From Eublepharis macularius (lineage: Eukaryota; Chordata; Lepidosauria; Squamata; Eublepharidae), in NCBI RefSeq assembly GCF_028583425.1, contig NC_072800.1, positions 94,457,001 to 94,521,000 on the forward strand: DNA of 64,000 bases, written 5' to 3'. Positions 46,850 through 59,500 of the stretch are shown one piece after another. The position numbers and the translations under genes were made by a program. Below the pieces are notes generated by a model that saw nothing but the letters and a program-made list of their open reading frames with translations, did no database searches and was not told the DNA's origin. Numbering within the stretch: the first letter of the stretch is position 1; every line of letters begins with the position of its first letter.

Positions 46850-48250
46850 GGGCCCTTCTGCACCCGCCTTTGCGCTCGGCGATCTCGGAGGACCTGTGCG
46901 GGGCAGCCACCCTTCGGGCGAATGCGCGCGTCTGCTGTCTTACACCGACTTTACTCCGCGTTGGGTGGGCCTGGGCGGGCGGTGGTGGCAAGCCTGCCTC
47001 CCTCCCTCTCACTCGGCGATTGCAGCTGGTCGCCCAGAGGCCGCAGAGGCGCAGGCAGGGGTCCGACTCGGCGGGCTGCCGTGAGCCCACACGGGCAGAC
47101 CCCCTCCACGAACCCGGGAGGCGTCTGCTGGCAGGGAGGGGGCGGCGGCCGTGCCGCGGGGCCAGGGGTCTCCCCCGCTGCCCTGGGTCTTCACCGGCAC
47201 GGCGTCAAAGCCGGGGCAGGCTCGCCGGGCTGGGGTCTGCCAGAAAGGAGCCAAGGGCGCGCGGGAGCGCCCCTTCTGCAACGCCCCCCCCCCCCCGCCG
47301 GGCGGCTGAGCCCGCCGGTGCGGCACCCGGGTGGGCGGTTTGGGGGCTTCTGCGCGACCTTCCCGTCGCCGCGCCCCAGCAAGGAGAAGCTCCGGCCGGC
47401 CTGGGAAGGCGGGGGCTGCAGCGAGCTCCTCCCTCCGCAGGGGGCGCTGTGGCCGAGCCGCGCCTCCGGACGGCGGCTGCTTCGACTCCGCGCGTGCGCG
47501 TGGCTCTTTCGCTCCTTAAACCCCTCAGGGCCGCGCGTGCGCAGGAGCTGCGCGAGGGAGAAGGCTCCGGTGGGTGCTCCTCTTTGCCCCCCGCCCGCCG
47601 CCGCCGCCGCCCCCCCGCGCTTCTCTCGGGCCGCCTCGCAGGAGCGCCCCCCCCCCCCCGCCCCAAGAGCGCCGCCCGTGGCCGCCCGGCCCGGCCCGCC
47701 CCTCCCCTCCGCGCCGGGGGAGGGAGACAAAAGACCGAGGGGGAGGGGCGCCTGAGGTGAGGCGCCCCCTGAAGGCTCTTGGGGGGGGGGCTCGGCCCGG
47801 CTCCCCTCCCCTCCCCTCATGCGCGCGGCCGAGGGGGAAGGGGGCGTCCCTGCCTCGACCCCCGCCCCGAAAGGCCTCCAGGCGGCCGGGCCGAGAGCCG
47901 CTGCCAGGGCGGGGGTCGGGCCGGTGGGAAGCAGCTTCCTCCGCGGGGGCCCGGGGGCCGGTTCCGCTGCGGTGCTGGGAGTCCCGGCCGGTCCGGAGCG
48001 GATCCCGGACAGCGGGCGGGGGCTTCGGACAGGGCCGCGACTGACCCTGACCCGCCGCAGGGGCCGCTTTCTGTGGCCGGCGCCCCTTTGGCGCCTTCCT
48101 GGGCGGGGGGGGGGGGGGCTGCACTTGTAAGCTTTGTGCGGAGGAGGGGGCTGGCTCGGGGGTCGCTGTGGGGAAGCCGTGCGGGGGCCTCCGCCTTGGC
48201 CTCCGCGTTTCGTGGGCTGGGCTCCGGCCCCTTTGACATCCGGTCCCCCC
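46850..48250. promoter_or_regulatory. CpG island, presumed promoter and first exon of gene C
   Basis: About 1.4 kb of very CpG-rich sequence, about 1 kb after the end of gene B. By analogy with genes A and B it should hold exon 1 of gene C. I find no ATG exon that leaves in phase 0, but cgcctgag|gtgagg at 47755 is a good donor for a non-coding first exon. Confidence 0.7.
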
Positions 48251-48788
48251 TTTCTCTCTCGCAAGAAGAGCCTCCTGTAGCTCTTCACCCCAAACCCCGC
48301 AGTCGCGGAGAGAGAGGCTGCGCCCCTTTAGGGGTCCCGCCCTCGTAACCCTCTCGTGACGGGGTCCCTGGCCCCAGTTGAAGACCGCTGGGGCCGGGCT
48401 TGGCGGCCCAACCGCCTCCCTCTGGAGGAGGCAGCATCAGGCAGGCAGCCATGCGTGGACACGCCAGCTCTGACTCGTGAAAGCTTCTCCCTTGGAAATC
48501 TTGTCGTTGTCTGGGGGGCCCCTGGGCTCGGGTTCTGCCGTAAGAGCGTCTTTCGGGACTGGACCCCCACACAGAGCCAGAACATTACCGTGTATTTGCT
48601 TGCCGTTGTATGCCGGCCTGTTGTGGATGAAGGAGTCGGTTTATAACTTGTGGGAGCTTCAGGATTTTGGCCTATGGCTGGAGGCTGACGTCTCTCCTTT
48701 GCGGAACATAACACATTGTTTTCTGCTGATACGCCAGGTGCAGCTATTCCTCGAAAAAGCACGATCAGGCCACGGTGATCCATGCTGT

Positions 48789-49412
48789 GATCACATCCAG
48801 GTCAGACTGCTATAATATTCTGTTGAAGGAACTGCCGTGGGAAATGAACCCTGTTTCCAGGCTGAGTTCCTAGTGCTGTTTTTTACCTTTAAAATCCTAA
48901 ATGGCTTGGGGCTGGGGTACCTTCTCACATAACTGTCCAGCCCACCAGCCCAGAACTTTTCCCCAAGCCCTTTTTTTGGTCCTCAGAGGTGAGGTAGGTG
49001 GCAGCTAGGAGCAGAGCTCATTCAGGGGTAGAACTTTGCATGTAGAACGCCTTTCCCCTTGAAGCTTGCCTGGCGTCTATGCTGCTCCCCTTTAAGTGGC
49101 AGGCCAAAACATTTGTCCAGGCTTTTAATGATGAAGTTAATCTTTTACCATTGTATTTATTTAGTTACATGCATTGTTTATAGTATGCATTTCTCATGGG
49201 GACTAGTCTGAATTGTTGAGTGACGTTTTAAGCTTATTCAGTGTTTTATGCTGTGGCTGGGTTTTTCATGTTTCAAGTTTTCAACTTTTAAATCATTTTA
49301 AAATTGTTAACTTTTATGGCATGTTAAGTTTTGATTGTGTTTTATTTTATAAGCTACCTTGGGCAGGTTCTCTGGAGAAGTGGCACAGAAATTTTCTAAA
49401 TAAATAAATCTG
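48789..49412 (+). repeat. L2-type LINE 3' end
   Basis: Begins with an L2 coding remnant ('tcaggtcagactgctataat' like) and 'aaatggcttggggctggggt', then a 3' UTR ending 'tggcacagaaattttctaaa' and taaataaat. No intact frame. It lies in the first intron of gene C. Confidence 0.6.
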
Positions 49413-49684
49413 GCTCTTTAGTCGTTGGTTCCAAGGTGATTTGTAGCCGCTGAATTTATTATTCTTAAAACCCATGAAACCATCACAATGAGAAATCGGT
49501 GCAACCCCCTTTCCTGAGGGCTGGTCCAGATTTGCTCCAATCCGTGGAGAGGAGGAGGGGCTCTGAAGAGGCTGGATTTTGTAGCTTTTGTGCTGGGTAA
49601 CCCTCATAGAAACTGAGCGGCTGGAGACCCCAAATTAATGTGTGCGTTTTCCAGCAGATTTTTACACATGTAAGAAAGTAAAAC

Positions 49685-49815
49685 TTGGAATCATAGAGTT
49701 GGAAGGGGCCAGACAGACCATCTAGTCCAACCCCCTGCCAAGTGCAGGATCAGCCTAAAGCATCTCTGACAAGTAGTCATCCAGCCTCTACTTCATTGGG
49801 TAAAAGTGTTGAGAA
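49685..49815 (-). repeat. CR1 3' UTR fragment, antisense
   Basis: 'aatcatagagttggaagggg' and 'catctagtccaaccccctgc' are the typical reversed end of CR1 elements. Confidence 0.75.
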
Positions 49816-50204
49816 TCGAGAATCCTTGAGCATTAGCTTTGTCAGCAGCTGGGTTAGCAAATGCTCTCTTATGGTAGTGGCTGCAACAGCCACGGTGTAA
49901 ATGGCCCCAGGTTGCAGGAAATGTCTCCAGGTAAAGTCTGTCTGAATCCCATAGAGGAAGCTTAAGTGCTTTATGTGTGTGTGCATGCGCGTGCATGCAA
50001 AAGAAAGTGTAAATTAGTCCTAAATATTACCTGATTGTGTCTTTGAGGTTCAAGCCTGTTTCTAAGCCCAAAAGCAAAACCAGACTATCCATACTATTAA
50101 CATAGGAATAAGTACTTGCTTGAATCCTTGGAGTGGACAAAGCTATAAACTCAAATGACGTTAATTGAGCATTTTCTTCTTGCCAGTAGCTTCAGTGTTG
50201 CAAC

Positions 50205-50576
50205 ATGGACCCCCAAGCAGCGCCTTTGCAGGCTGAACAGAATTTTGTCAGAGATGCCAAACAGAATGTGGCTGAGCTCTCTATGTGGACGGTGGTGGCT
50301 GCCATCCAAGCCATCGAGAGGAAGGTGGATTCTCATGCCACGCGGCTGCTGAACCTGGAGCGCAGGATGGTGACAAATGAGAAGAAATATGTGGACTGTG
50401 AGAACACAGTGGTGGACTTTGGCAACCAGATGGAGTGCAAGTTGACTGCTTTGGGCACCCTAATCCAGGAGTACGGGCTGCTGCAGAGGAGGCTGGAGAA
50501 CATGGAGAACCTGCTGAAGAATCAGAACTTCTGGATCCTGAGGCTGCCCCCGGGTTCTAAAGGGGAAATCCCCAAG
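50205..50576 (+). CDS. Gene C exon 2: DUF3669 domain
   Basis: It encodes [14 protein letters not shown], the signature [19 protein letters not shown] and the block [18 protein letters not shown], then donor AAG|gtcagt in phase 0. The acceptor at 50189 (ccagtag|CT) gives 15 further in-frame bases upstream (LQCCN). Confidence 0.93.
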
Positions 50577-53500
50577 GTCAGTCCCCTTTCCCGGTATTCA
50601 GTCAGCCTTGAGCCGTGGTCCAGTGTTGCGTCTGCACTGGTAATCATAATTGATGCTACCCACAAGTCCCAATTAGTTAGAGTGGCTAAGATGGCCACTG
50701 GGGGTGCCATTCACAGTGAGTGACATTAGTGCAGATTGAATGCTGCAGTGCAGTTCAGCCCTGGCAAAAGATGGGAGACTCATTCATGTAGGAAGGCAGC
50801 AAGTTGTACAGGGGCTGGCTTCCAAGAGACTGACAGCATTATGTTGTTGCTGGGCCGTAGCTCTGTGAGGACAGGCAGGCTAGTAACGTGGACTTCTTTA
50901 TTGTGTATAACAACACAACTCTGAGGTTTGGGCTGTCTTAATTCTTGCTCTTTTCAGAACTTAAATCTTTATCACTTTTATTTCTTTAGAAAGTTTCTAT
51001 ACATCCTTTCCAGAGAATCTTCTTGAAGTGGCTCACAAAGTGAAACATAATTGTTAATGACTTTCTGATGTCTTACCAATTAAACAACTAAAAAACTAAA
51101 ATCAATGCATTAAAAAAACCTGTTGGAAAATAAAAACATTTAGCAGCTTAAAATGAGTTTGATAAACCAGGGGTTTTTTTTTTTGAAGAATACTTTTTAT
51201 TTTATTGATAAGATTAAAAGCCCAATAAAAAGGACAGAGAAAAGAGAAAGAAAAAAATAATAAAAAAGGAGAGAGAAAAAGAGAAGAACAAAAATTAAAG
51301 AAAAATAATACATATTTTATTTTCCATTTTTCTCTATAACACCTGTCATATCTTCACAAACATTACACTGTAGTTGAGATACCTCCATAATTTACCTTTT
51401 CAATACTGCCCCCTTCTATATATTTTTCCCAAATTTATCTTCTTAGACATCAAATCCACAAATCATCATTTTTTCTCATCTCACACAGAAAGCCAATAAA
51501 GGGTTTCCACTTAACCATAAAGGTAGACGATGTTTTATCTCTGATCAGAGCTGTCAGCTTAGCCATCTCTGTTAACTCCCATCATTTTCACAATCCAGTC
51601 ATCCATTGAAGGCAATACTGTACTTTTCTATTTTTGTGCATATAAAAGCCTAGCCACCCTTGACATATATAAAAATATATATTTTCCACCTGTTTGTCCA
51701 GGCAGTTCTCAATCTAGAAGCAGACTGTAAAAAATATGTAGATTATCCCTAATTAGCAGCTTTCCTAAAAAGAAACGGTTTTGCTTGGCACCTAAAAGAA
51801 AGTAGAATGCCCAGCAAGACTGCTGCCTACTTAGCACAAATTACTTTTTAAAAACGTTTAAAACAAAGGCCAGTTTTTATAGTTGTTACTTTGCCTTATT
51901 TTTGTCTTTATTTTCTTTAAATTGTAACTGTAGGCCCAAGAGATGAGCTGTCCAGTGAATAATTAACATTAATAGAAACCTTGCCTATCATGTGTTTTTA
52001 AAAATAACTATAGCCTTATCACATCACTGTTTCACAAAGTCATTGAACTAATTTGAGTTTTTTTCCAGTTTTGTTAGGATCATACCTACTGCTGATTAAA
52101 ATATCTCTGTTCTAATATTAATACTTGGATCAATCTCTGAATGATCAAATTATGATTTTTTTTAAACTGATTAAAGTCCAAACCTGAAGAGGCCCTTCCT
52201 CAGGGTCCTGGAGTGCAGCTATGCTGTTCCAGCACAGTGTGGGCAACAGGTAGCTGCTTGAGGCAGGTCTAGACTAGATCATTGGCCTACCCTAAGGAGG
52301 ATGAATTGGTCTTTGCCAAGGGAGCTCCACATCTGCATACTAGATCAGCGGTGCAAATTGACAGTAATTGTGCAGCCATATTTATTTGTTATGCTTCAAA
52401 GTCACTTTTCTTTTGTGGAATTGAGAACTTTTTGGCAAAATGTAGCATAGAGGTAGCAAGTAGGTGGTGTTAGGGCAGGAGCCACAGCTTAGTTACAGAG
52501 CGTCTGCTTGGCATGAAGAAGGCCCTGGGTTCAATCCTGGCCTCTCCCGTTAAAAGGGTCAGGTGGTAGATGATGTTAAGACCCTGTATGAGACCCTGGA
52601 GAACCGCTGTCAGTCTGAGTTGACAATCCTGACCTTGGGGATAGTTTTGGTGGGTAGCTTTGACTCTCGAAAGCTTACACTCTGAAAACCTTGTTGGGTT
52701 GCTACGGTGCCCCTGGACTTGAATCCTGCTGTAATACTGACTTTGATGGACTTCTAGTCTGGGTCCGTATAAAGCAGTTTCCTGTATTCATGTAATGGCG
52801 TGCAAGCCCTGGGGAGACCACAGCCATTCTCAAATGTTTCATGACTGTTGCCTGAATGTCTGGAGAAAGGATGAGAAACTTAGCCTAAAAGCAACATGAC
52901 TGGGAATCTGCGCTCTGCTTGGACACTCAGGTTTCCTATGCAGAAAATAGGCTATTGCGTGGCTTTGGTAGTGGAGGAAGGTGAGTGTGGTGCCTTGAGG
53001 CACATCTGTGCAACACGGTATATGGCTGCGAAGCCAAAGTCCGGCCCCTGGTACCAAAGGACTTTTAATGTGGAAGGGATTTCTAAATACAAAATTACAG
53101 GGACCAGCCCACCTCTCCAGAAGCAGTAAGCTGTGGGACTTCTGTGCGTGGGAATGCTGTGGGATGCTGTAGTGCAAATTTCATGTGTGCCGATGGGACA
53201 GCATTTGTGACACCCCTGATGGCTATTGTTGCTGAAGCGCAACCAATGCAAATGGCTCTTTACAAGAGGCAGGCTCTTTCCCTGAAGAGCTCACGGTGTA
53301 AAATCTGGCATGAGGAGGAAGGAAAAACGGGGCCAGGTTAACAGGCCGTTGGGATGCTTCCCACTGGCTGTTCCCCTCCTCCCCGCTCTGAGCCTTTGCA
53401 CTGACACAGGAATGGACTTGCCTCAAGATGGAGTTGGGGAAAGCCTTGGCAGTTTGCTCCCTCTCCCCATCCATTATGTGCAGTGGGTGAAATGAGCAGT

Positions 53501-56500
53501 GTCGTGTTTGAACTGGGACTTGCAAGACAATTGGTGAAGCTTTTGAATGTTTGGACGATCCCTAAGCAATGGTCTGGCTGGAGGTGCCAGGCATGGCACG
53601 TGAGCTTTTCTGTTAGGGAGAACGGCAGGACACTCAGCCTGTCAGCTTCTCAGCCCTGTCTGCCGTACGCACCCTTTCCATGAGCCACGGATGAGGGAAG
53701 GTCACCAAGCAGTCATATCTGCTGCTGCAGAAGATGGCACGATCTGGTGCTGGAGAGGAAATGAAATGAACCGGCCACCAGGCGCTCCTCCTCGCCAGTC
53801 TAACTCTGCAACTGTTGTGATTCTAGGTACCAGTGACCTTTCAGGACAACTCGGTCTGCTTCTCTGAGCAGGAGTGGGGGAACCTAGAAGAGTGGCAGAA
53901 GGAACTCTACAAGAACATGATGAAGAGCAATTACGAGTCGTTGGTCTCGCTGGGTAAAGACTGGCTCCGGCTCCTTCGTTAGCTGCTCTGCTCCTTAACT
54001 GCTGAGGCTAAACCTTGCGTTCCTTTCATGTTCCACTGGATTTTTCCTTAAGTGAATATTCCTCCCCCCACCCACCCCCACCCCCCCACCCCGCTTCAGT
54101 GTCTGGTAGATGGCAGAGAGCATGCTTTTGAGGTTTATGATTTGTGAGCCAAGTCAGGGCAGGTAAAAACATTTACTTATTTACGTTACTTGTGGTCTGC
54201 CTGGCTCTCACTGACTCTCAAGGGGATTGTACAGTGAGTGTCGGTACAGTCGGTTTCAAAGACATTTCAATAAACCTGCAATGGGTGTATACGTGCAAGA
54301 GTTACTTTTCATGGCTCCCTACAGATTGGAAAGCCCAGCCCTGATCCCCTTTTCAGAAATGTTGCAGGGGAAAGGGGTTTTCAGCTAGTCTCTTGATGCC
54401 TCTTTGCATTTTCTTTAGCGAACGCTTGACTTTTCGCTTAGCACTGTTTGCCTCCTTGTTGACCTGCTTACATTTTCTTGTGAAAACATGCCGTTCCATG
54501 CGAGTGGATCTGTCGTGGCGGTTCTCTCGGTGGATCCCGGGTTGCAGAGTGACCTGCCCCATGCGATAGGACAAAATGGAATGGCCGGGGCATGTTCTAA
54601 CCATTATTGGCGGGGATGGGGGGGGTCCTGTCATTGCAGTCCTGATTGTGAGTCTGTATAAAAGTCTCACTTCACAAGTGAGCAGAGCCACGTCACTTGA
54701 CAGAGATACTGGGAGGTTAAAATCCAACAGGTGCACTTGGTGAATTGTGTGAGACGCCGATAGGGTTTGCATTGGAAGCCTTGTGCCCCAGTTCTCAAGT
54801 TACCTTTCGATACGCTGAGCTGCCTGCTAGGTGATGTGAGCATGGCAGTCTGGTGAACATGATGCTCGGGGGCTCTGCTGCTTCCCACCGCAGAGTGAAC
54901 TCGAATTGTAAGAGTTTATTTTTTGCAGACCACCACTTTTTGTCACGTGATTACTAATTCAGACCCTATATTCATCATGTGTAACAAAGCTCTTAAAATA
55001 CTTATCCCAGCCCCCCCCCCCCCCATCACCTTAGGTTTCATCACATCAAAAAGTGACAGGACTAAAATCTTCTCTTGATGATTCCGCCTTCCATACCAGC
55101 TGTTCTCTCCGCCTCTTAATTTTTGCCATCCCAGGAACAACCTTTTGCCTGCCTAAACCCTTTTGCCAAGCTCCTCTTCCATACAGACATTCTTCTTCGG
55201 CTCCTGTACCGGCAAGGCCTTTCTGAACAGCTGTAGCCTACCCTTCCTCGCACCTCCGCTGCCTCTCGTCTCCACAGGCAGTCCCAGAGCTCTTCCTTTC
55301 CCTGCCTTTGGGTTGCCTCTGTTGGAGGGGAGTCCATAGAAGGAGCTGAAGGAGGGAATCTTCTTTCCCTGCCCAGGCCGCCCACAACTCTGCTCTGAGG
55401 ATCAGGAGGCAAGCAGAATGCCCCAAGAGTAGGAATTGGGTGAAATTGTCGCTTCTGTCTGAAGCTTGTGTCAGCAGGGAGAGGAGAAGGGCAGCTTGTC
55501 CTTATTCCCCCTTGTTGCTGGAGCACCCTGTTCTATGGCACCTTTTCCTTGTGAGGCTCCCCCAGTCCTCTGCAGAGGATTGGGGCAAGTAACAAGCTGC
55601 TTGGGGAAGCAGGGGTGGGGATCTGCTCTGCGAAATCTCCTGCTTCGATCCATGCCCTTGGTTGTAGTTTGGAATGCCTCTGGGCATGGTTGGTATCAGT
55701 TCTACATTCTATGTAGCTCCTGGCATGCATTTTAGTCAGAGTGGTAATATCAGTAACATCCCCTTTGCATTAAAATAAGTATTATTCTTCATAATAATAG
55801 TAATAATAACATTTGATTTTTATACCGCCCTTCAGGAGAGCTTATCACCCACTCAGAGCAGTTTACAAAGTGTGTTGTTGTTATTCTCACGACAATCACC
55901 TGCATGACAATCACCTCTGGAGAGAGCTCCAGAGAGCTGTGACTGGCCCAAGGGTGGAGGAGTGGGGAATCAATCCCGGCTCTCCAGATTAGAGTCCTGC
56001 TGCTTTTAACCACTACACCAAACTGACTATTGTCTGCTCTGCATTCTCTCTCTTGTAGATTATGCAATTGCAAAACCTGACCTTCTCTCCCGGATTGAGC
56101 AGGGGGAACATCCCTGTGAAGAAGAGGAAGAGGTCTCCAAGGAGAGAGAGATTTCTGCAGAACCCAGCCCAGGTAGGAAGCTGGCACAAAGGCTTTCAAT
56201 TACTCGGACCAGTAGAGGGTGCAGACTGGCATAGACAAGCCTGTTGTGCCGCCTCAGAACGTGTTCTCTTCCCAAACCTGGAAGGTTTATCACTGTCCAA
56301 GAGATACAGCCTGAGAGAATCTCTATTCCTGGTGAAACAAAAGTTTATCTTGGGGAGGGGCTTCCAGACGTTCTGACAGGGAGAAGTCTGTCGACCAAAG
56401 TTGGGGCTGCCAGACTATAACTTCATCTTTGATACTGTTGTGATTGTAGAAGAACAGAGTGATAAATCAGTTCTGAATTCCCTTGGACTTTTAAGAAACC

Positions 56501-59500
56501 ACCAAGTTAGTCTGGAATGAGGATTAGCCAATAGTTCAAGACAGGAATCAAGTAGAGAGGACCATCTTACTTGTCTTTATCTCCTTTTTTGTGTCCTGAA
56601 ATAGAAGTGTTGGTTTCTAGACCTGGCCTGGTCTGCCGTACTGAAGGAGGAGAAAACGTTCATGTGGGAGACCAGCAGAAAGATGAAGGAGGCACACATC
56701 CAAGTGACCCCAGTGCAGGTGAGAGAAATATGCTGGGCTGTGGGCGGTTCCACAGTCTATGGGTGAGCCATGGGGGGGGGGGCGGGTAGGCTGTGATTTG
56801 GTGGTAAAGCACCTGCTGTTCGCATGCAGAAGGCCCCCGGTTGAATCCCCAGCAGCATCTTGAGTTAAAAGGATCAGGTTAGAGATGATGGGAAAGGCCT
56901 CCGCCAGACACTCCGGACAGACAGACAGAGAGCTGTTGGCGTTCACAGGAGGCACGGCTAGCATGGACAGATCAAGGGTCTCACTCTGTGGAAGGCACCT
57001 TTGCATGTTCAGAGCCAGAACCAGTGTGTTTGTCTTTAGGTTGCCATATAGTGCTCTGTAAGTTTGGCTGTAGCGGAGTTAATACTGCTCCCTTCCCGTT
57101 TGTGAAAAAGAGAATGCCACATACAGAATCCGCTCTTATCTGGGCATCCCTCCTCTGTTGAAAACTTACTGAGAAGAAATTTCAGCTGCCAAGAAGGAAA
57201 CAATTCCTGCAAAGAAAATGTATAAGCAAAGTTTAAAACAAAAACCTGATTGAATGCTGCATTCTGTATGAATGACAGTAAACGTTATCTGGCTTCTATA
57301 TCTGGCCCCTCACCAGTCCTTGGAAAGCCAGTGAGGTGCTGCAGAGCAAGAGGGGAGAGAAATGTCTTGCTCTCATCTAGGCTAGATCCTCGAAGGACTC
57401 CGTATGTCCTTGCAAGCCTTTCTTTTATCAGTCCAAAGGGGGTGGGGCTTGCAGGGGAGCCCTCTAACTGATTTCTTGTTGAATAGACTGTGGGGCTGCT
57501 GAGTCTTCCTTTGGCTCCCCAGTGAAGCAGGATCAAGAGCTGAACCGTGAGGGGCCTGGAGTCTGTGAAGAAGGCAAGCTGCACATCAAGCCAAGCTTGG
57601 GTGAGTTCTGTGCAAGGGCAGGCTGGAGGCAGGGAGAGCCAGGTGTCTGTGGTTGCCCCCGGGCTGGCCCCTGCCCAAACTGTCCGTCCTTCAGTCGCTC
57701 TGTTTTTTTTAATCTGCTTTTCTGACCCTGTCCTCCTTTAAGGCTTCAGGCAGCAGGCGCTCCTGACTCTCTCCTAGCAACAAGGATAAAACGGGAGGTA
57801 GCTTAGCTGGGGAGAAGGACACGCCTGGCCCAAGGCCAGTCCCTTGGGCAGAGAGGGGCTGGAGCCCAGGCTTCCTTGTTCCTAGTCCTCCGCTCTCCCT
57901 GCTGCATCTTACTGGCTTTCTCAGCCTGGACCCATAGGCTGGTCTCGACAGGACTTGCCACCAGGTTCTGTCTCTCTGTTGTGGCTGTTGCTCTGCCTGA
58001 GCTCTGAGCTTCATCCCCAGATTGCTGAGAGTGAGCAAATCTGCTCTGGCAAAGCACAGCGCTGAAGCTTGACCCCAGAGCCCTGGAGGCTGACTGCGCT
58101 GATGTATTTTTGTGGGAAGAGTTCCTGACCCGAAGCAGCTTTGCAGTGCTGCTGCCCCCACGCCCTTTAACTGGAGCTTTCTTGGTGGGGTGGCAGCTGC
58201 TTTGAACGCCACCACTCCAGGCCACTCTGGATCTCAGTGTAACACAACAAATAGCTTGGCAAAAGAGGGGGGCACAGCAGGGCACAACACCTTCCTGGGC
58301 TGCCGCTGGCCCCTTCCTCTCCCGTGTGCCTTGGAGCCTTGGATTCTTTTCCCTTCCTCCCTCCTGTGGGTCCCGTTGCCATGAATCAGGATGCCCATGG
58401 GGAGGCACTGTGGCTGCTTCTGGCCCACGGCTTTGGCTTGCTTGTGTAACGCATCGTCAGCGGTGAACTTCAGCCAGATGGCTTGGAGCTGAAGCTGCTG
58501 TTGTGAACGCTACGCTCACCAGGCCCAGCTTCCACCAGCCCAAGAGCTGCTTGGACAGTGTTGGGTGCAAAGAGGAGAGCTCTCTGGCTGGGCTTTCTGG
58601 AAGAGAGCGCCACTCGCTTGGAAAAGGAGTAAGAGAGGCTGCTGCTGCTGCCTGGCCTCTGTTCAAGTGTGTACCAGGGTGACTCAGTCTTATGCTGCAG
58701 TCTGAATACATCATGTCCTGTTAGTAGGTTGTCAAGGCTTTTGGATACGGCTGCTTCCTTGAAGCGAGGGATGTAGAAGATCAGAGCTCCTTCCCCTGGA
58801 TGGAAGTCCTGCAGGCTCATATTTGAGGTTCTGAAACCTCATCAGGCATTACTTGAGGCCTCCTTAAGCACTCTACATTCATCAGCCCTTCAAACATCTT
58901 TTTAAAAAGGGAGGACAAGGCTTTGGGGGTTGCTGACTTCTGCACCAGGAAACAGGTTTCCTGCCTCTCTCCTGCTTCTTTGAGGGACTTGGCATGGTGT
59001 GTGCAGAGGGCCCCGTGTCCAGCTGTGTGTTGTTCTGGCAACAGCCCCGTCAGTCTTCCCATTTTAGTGGTGAGGAATGAAGGCTCCGGTAAGGCTGCCT
59101 GCCAAGTCTTTGGCTATGCAGCGGGGGTTGGCCTCTGATCAGCTGCAACCACAAAGGTGGGGGGGGGTCCCCGGATGTTCATTTGGCCTGTTGCATTGGG
59201 CGGGCGGGCTGTGTCCAAGCGTCTTGTTGCGCCTCAACTGTAAGCTCCGAACAAAGGCGTGGCCAGCTTCCTGCCTGCCCACCTTTCTTCCCTTTTGGTG
59301 GCTTTGAGAGGAGGAATAATAATAATAATAATAATAACAACATTCGATTTATATACCGCCCTTCGGGACAACTTAATGCCCACTCAGAGCAGTTTACAAA
59401 GCATGTCATGATTATCCCCGCAACAAAATACCCTGTGAGGTGGGTGGGGCTGAGAGAGCTCCGAGAACTTGTGACTAGCCCAAGGCCACCCAGCTGGCTT

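Noticed and set aside
47819-48130. Open frame starting MRAAEGEGG in the gene C CpG island as a coding first exon
   Set aside because: No donor in phase 0 follows an ATG as in genes A and B, and long frames occur on both strands here owing to GC content.
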